Assembly (NCBI GenBank): GCA_964351985.1
Contig: CAYGPR010000011.1
Location: 30,245-94,244 of the forward strand
Direction of reading: 5' to 3'
Length of the DNA stretch: 64,000 nucleotides
From: Meishania sp964351985
Lineage (GTDB): Bacteria > Bacteroidota > Bacteroidia > Flavobacteriales > Flavobacteriaceae
The notes under the pieces are model-generated. The model worked only from the letters and a program-made list of their open reading frames with translations. It was not told the DNA's origin and searched no databases. Shown piece after piece: positions 62,084 to 64,000 of this stretch. Position 1 is the stretch's first letter. Each line of letters starts with the position of its first letter. The translations under genes and the position numbers were made by a program.

Positions 62084-62491
62084 GTTAACATCAATTTACA
62101 GATTCCGTAGGGTCAAATTTCACCAAGGTGTATGAATAAAGGACAAAGGAGTACGCTCTTTTTAGTTGTTAAGGTAAGGCTCGACCTTGGAGAGGTTTAT
62201 CTCAAGTAGTTTAGCTTACAGCGTTGAGAGCTCGCTATCAAGTTGTCACGTTAAAAACTACTTGATGAAGTACGAGGAAATTTTTGACAAAGTCAATTTT
62301 ATCGGAATTTATAACAAAAAAGAGCGTGCGAGTTAGTCCCGCAAGGCGACGTTCCATATTACATATATAAGAACATAGCCTTGGGTTCTTCTTGGTAAAA
62401 CATTGGACGCTATTATGTTCGGAATCGAAAACTGGACACTTTTCTTTTTAACTATATAAAAAAGGTAGTTAAAAATAAAACTGATGCTAAC
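62084..62491 (+). other. First cassette, no long ORF
   Basis: About 400 bases lie between GTTAACATC (62084-62092) and its near reverse complement GATGCTAAC (62483-62491, one mismatch). There is no ORF above 30 codons; the two longest ATG-led ones on the plus strand are 25 codons (from 62132) and 23 codons (from 62265). An inverted repeat CAAGTAGTTT / AAACTACTTG (62203-62212, 62255-62264) and a terminal hairpin are present. It may encode an RNA, or be a decayed gene or insertion remnant. I see no rRNA, tRNA or intron signature. Confidence 0.5.
62445..62475 (+). terminator. AT-rich hairpin at the end of the first cassette
   Basis: TTTTTAACTA (62445-62454) and TAGTTAAAAA (62466-62475) form a perfect 10-base stem. 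It sits 7 bases before the cassette boundary and could end a transcript of the first cassette. Confidence 0.45.
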
Positions 62492-62564
62492 ACGGCCTAA
62501 ATATCAATAGCCCAAAGCATCTATATGAATAAGGGCTACTGATTTTAGCCCTACCGTTGTGTAC
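62483..62564. repeat. attC-like site 1 (82 bp)
   Basis: It starts with GATGCTAAC, which pairs with the start of cassette 1, and ends with CCGTTGTGTAC, the start of cassette 2. Inner arms CGGCCTAAATATCA and TGATTTTAGCCCTACCG fold onto each other with a bulge. This is the shortest of the three sites. Confidence 0.6.
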
Positions 62565-62567
62565 AAT

Positions 62568-62957
62568 ATGAAAAAAGCCATATTTCTCTTCTTAATTACT
62601 CTTCCTTTGTTTGTTTTTGGTCAAGAATTAGATTGCTGTAAAACGGAAAAAGATGTGGAAATGTTTTTGACTGGTTATTGGAAAATAAACGATTCTGTTT
62701 CTAAGGTTCATTATAAGTTTTGGTTTACTAAAAGGCAAGGGAATTTGACAATTCTGGAATTGACCGAAGACAATTATGAATACATTGTTTTGGACGACCA
62801 TCCATTTGTGGATATAATTGAAAATGGATTGGGTTTTAAACTAAATTTTACGGATTTAAGTGAGAACCGAAGTTCGGACCTAAAATATCTGGATTCAAAA
62901 AAAATGATACTGGACATGAATGGAGAAACTATAGAATACTTAAAGATTAAGGAGTAA
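62568..62957 (+). CDS. Cassette 2: secreted hypothetical protein (129 aa)
   Basis: The ATG at 62568, 12 bases after the GTT of the cassette boundary, is preferred over an in-frame GTG at 62559. A signal peptide (residues 1-18, LPLFVFGQ) is followed by a 110-residue beta-rich mature domain with LTGYWKINDSVSKVHYKFWFT, which looks lipocalin-like (strand-rich, with an early G-x-W). The gene is much richer in A and T than its chromosomal neighbours and fills the cassette, ending 6 bases before the closing sequence. I recognise no family. It is probably exported; its function is unknown. Confidence 0.7.
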   Translation: MKKAIFLFLITLPLFVFGQELDCCKTEKDVEMFLTGYWKINDSVSKVHYKFWFTKRQGNLTILELTEDNYEYIVLDDHPFVDIIENGLGFKLNFTDLSENRSSDLKYLDSKKMILDMNGETIEYLKIKE

Positions 62958-62963
62958 AATACT

Positions 62964-63164
62964 GTACACAACACAACCTAAACGTAATGCGGGCTAAGGT
63001 CTTTATTCGAAGCGTTTGCGTATTTTTATTAAGTCGCAAAATCTTTGGGATTTTGCTTTAAACAATAAAAAGAAAAAACAAAACAAAAAGATTTTGCTAT
63101 GTGCGTGGCGGAAAGCAAACGCCAGTTTGCTCCCGTACTGTTCATAGCTCAACCGTTACAGCAC
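62964..63164. repeat. attC-like site 2 (201 bp)
   Basis: It starts with GTACACAAC (62964-62972), the exact reverse complement of the first bases of cassette 2 (GTTGTGTAC, 62556-62564), and ends with CCGTTACAGCAC, the start of cassette 3. The centre holds a 67-bp block (63033-63099) shared with site 3, including GCAAAATC / GATTTTGC arms. Confidence 0.7.
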
Positions 63165-63174
63165 ATTTAAAAAA

Positions 63175-63747
63175 ATGCTAAAAATTAAATTTGACACTAC
63201 AGATGATAATGGATTTACAGAAATTGTAAATACGATTATTACGAATTTGATTTTATCATTAAATCCTGACGAAATTTCAATTATTAGAATTAAAAATTGG
63301 TTTGACCATAAATGGCTTAATTATTCTGGAAAAGAAATTCGTGAATATGAGACTGGAAAAGGTGCGATGATTCCATTTGTCCTGAAACCTTTTTGGAATA
63401 AAGAAATTACAATACCTCCATTCACTCCTAACCGAGTTCTGAACGAAGTATTCTACAAATTGAAAGGTAAAGAAAATCCAAAATTTGAGGAATTGACGCA
63501 TGTTTGGCAACGTAGTACAAATAACAAAAAAAGATTGATTTCAGAAAGAACAGAAAACGGTTTGTGCATATGGATTTCTTCAAACTCAGTTAAGAATGGA
63601 CAAGGGAGTTTAATGGTTTACCAAATAATGGATTCTGATATACTTACGTGGTATGTAAATATTGAAAATAAAAATGGTTGGAAAATCAAAAAAGCGAAAG
63701 GGATTGATAAAAGTAACGTGCTACTGACGGAAAAAAACGTGCTGTAA
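63175..63747 (+). CDS. Cassette 3: hypothetical protein (190 aa)
   Basis: This 190-residue protein, with ATG 20 bases after the GTT of the cassette boundary, has no signal peptide or transmembrane segment. It has aromatic and charged residues throughout, with segments such as GFTEIVNTIITNLILSLNPDEISI and THVWQRSTNNKKRL. I cannot assign a family. The stop codon TAA (63745-63747) lies inside the closing boundary sequence, so the ORF is fitted exactly to the cassette. The very high A+T content compared with the chromosome implies a foreign origin. Confidence 0.7.
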   Translation: MLKIKFDTTDDNGFTEIVNTIITNLILSLNPDEISIIRIKNWFDHKWLNYSGKEIREYETGKGAMIPFVLKPFWNKEITIPPFTPNRVLNEVFYKLKGKENPKFEELTHVWQRSTNNKKRLISERTENGLCIWISSNSVKNGQGSLMVYQIMDSDILTWYVNIENKNGWKIKKAKGIDKSNVLLTEKNVL

Positions 63748-63943
63748 CAATGCCTATAATTAATGTGGGGTTTAGGTTTTTACGCCAAAGTCTGTATATA
63801 TTTATCAGGTCGCAAAATCTTATGGATTTTGCTTTGGACAAGAAAAAAATAAAACAAAACAATAAGATTTGGCTAAGGGCTGTGGCGCAATGGGAATCGC
63901 TTCCCTCCTCGCCACACTAATCATAGCCTCACCGTTAACATCA
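63739..63943. repeat. attC-like site 3 (205 bp)
   Basis: It starts with GTGCTGTAAC (63739-63748), the exact reverse complement of the start of cassette 3 (GTTACAGCAC, 63155-63164), and ends with CCGTTAACATC. Inner arms CTATAATTAATGTG and CACACTAATCATAG pair with two mismatches that become G-T pairs on the bottom strand. The 67-bp inner block is at 63809-63875. Confidence 0.7.
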
Positions 63944-64000
63944 ATTTAGGTACGGTAAAGGCACATAGTTTACAAAGTTAAAGGGACATAGTTTACACTT
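63935..64000 (+). other. Start of a fourth cassette or insertion (partial)
   Basis: GTTAACATCAATTTA (63935-63949) repeats exactly the first 15 bases of cassette 1. After it, ACATAGTTTACA occurs twice (63963-63974 and 63986-63997, 23 bases apart), resembling the ends of some insertion sequences. The window ends here. Confidence 0.5.

Noticed and set aside
62084..62482. Group II intron, tRNA or rRNA fragment in the ORF-less cassette
   Set aside because: I found no intron domain V-like hairpin, no cloverleaf with TTCRA and no rRNA-like segment.
62960..63945. CRISPR-like interpretation of the two 200-bp repeats
   Set aside because: The repeats are long, imperfect and separated by a full gene; there are no short regular repeats or spacers, and no cas gene.
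60912..64000. Classical class 1-type integron
   Set aside because: The recombinase lacks the IntI-specific added segment, is codirectional with the array, and the boundaries do not match the standard GTTRRRY core. The element is called integron-like only.

Overview
The window reads as a chromosomal segment of a marine-type member of the Flavobacteriia (Bacteroidota). Evidence: long SecA (1120 aa) with an enlarged preprotein-crosslinking region and no C-terminal zinc motif; upstream regions with TTG / TAnnTTTG promoter elements and almost no Shine-Dalgarno sequences; many lipoproteins and Tat-type secreted oxidoreductases; and families typical of this group (DUF2795, DUF2911, DUF5916, DUF1080, DUF3500, a TonB-plug protein with MG2-type domains). 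No rRNA, tRNA or CRISPR was seen.

Layout. 0-13 kb: housekeeping and secreted functions (end of an ABC-F-like gene, a degenerate methyltransferase, a cobalamin adenosyltransferase, secA, a Tat-exported oxidoreductase, an orphan histidine kinase, an M14 peptidase and an amidohydrolase). 12.8-26.5 kb: ordinary plus-strand genes interleaved with five minus-strand genes for short secreted basic peptides of one family. Three of these share a conserved upstream region of about 150 bp, and four share a distal box at a nearly constant 145-148 bp from the start codon. The tesA / ABC transporter / FtsX-like permease locus and a membrane LytTR regulator lie among them. 26.8-42 kb: msrA, a TonB-plug protein, two secreted DUF1080/Gfo-Idh-MocA sugar genes, an ECF sigma / anti-sigma / DUF4097 operon, galactose mutarotase, Ohr, MeaB, and a GT2 plus flippase pair. 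42-46.8 kb: a minus-strand envelope operon (MazG, MATE, small acidic protein, PAP2, GT39). 46.9-60.4 kb: secreted catabolic proteins (TolB-like, DUF3500, sugar isomerase, D-aminoacylase-like, SMP-30, DUF5916 barrel, aquaglyceroporin, esterases, GH20 hexosaminidase).

60.4-64 kb: the most unusual part. A tyrosine recombinase resembling integron integrases at its C-terminus, but without the extra segment they carry, sits upstream of a codirectional array of AT-rich cassettes. Each cassette begins with a GTT-led sequence that is the reverse complement of the sequence closing that same cassette, and these sequences differ from cassette to cassette. The sites between cassettes fold imperfectly, and two share a 67-bp internal block. 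This is the logic of attC sites and suggests an integron-like cassette system. The array continues past the window edge.

How genes work together: export (SecA, Tat signals, lipoproteins) feeds a periplasmic/outer-membrane set that breaks down sugars, amino sugars and peptides. The cobalamin adenosyltransferase and MeaB point to B12-dependent methylmalonyl-CoA mutase encoded elsewhere. The peptide family and the cassette array are the accessory, possibly undescribed, components.
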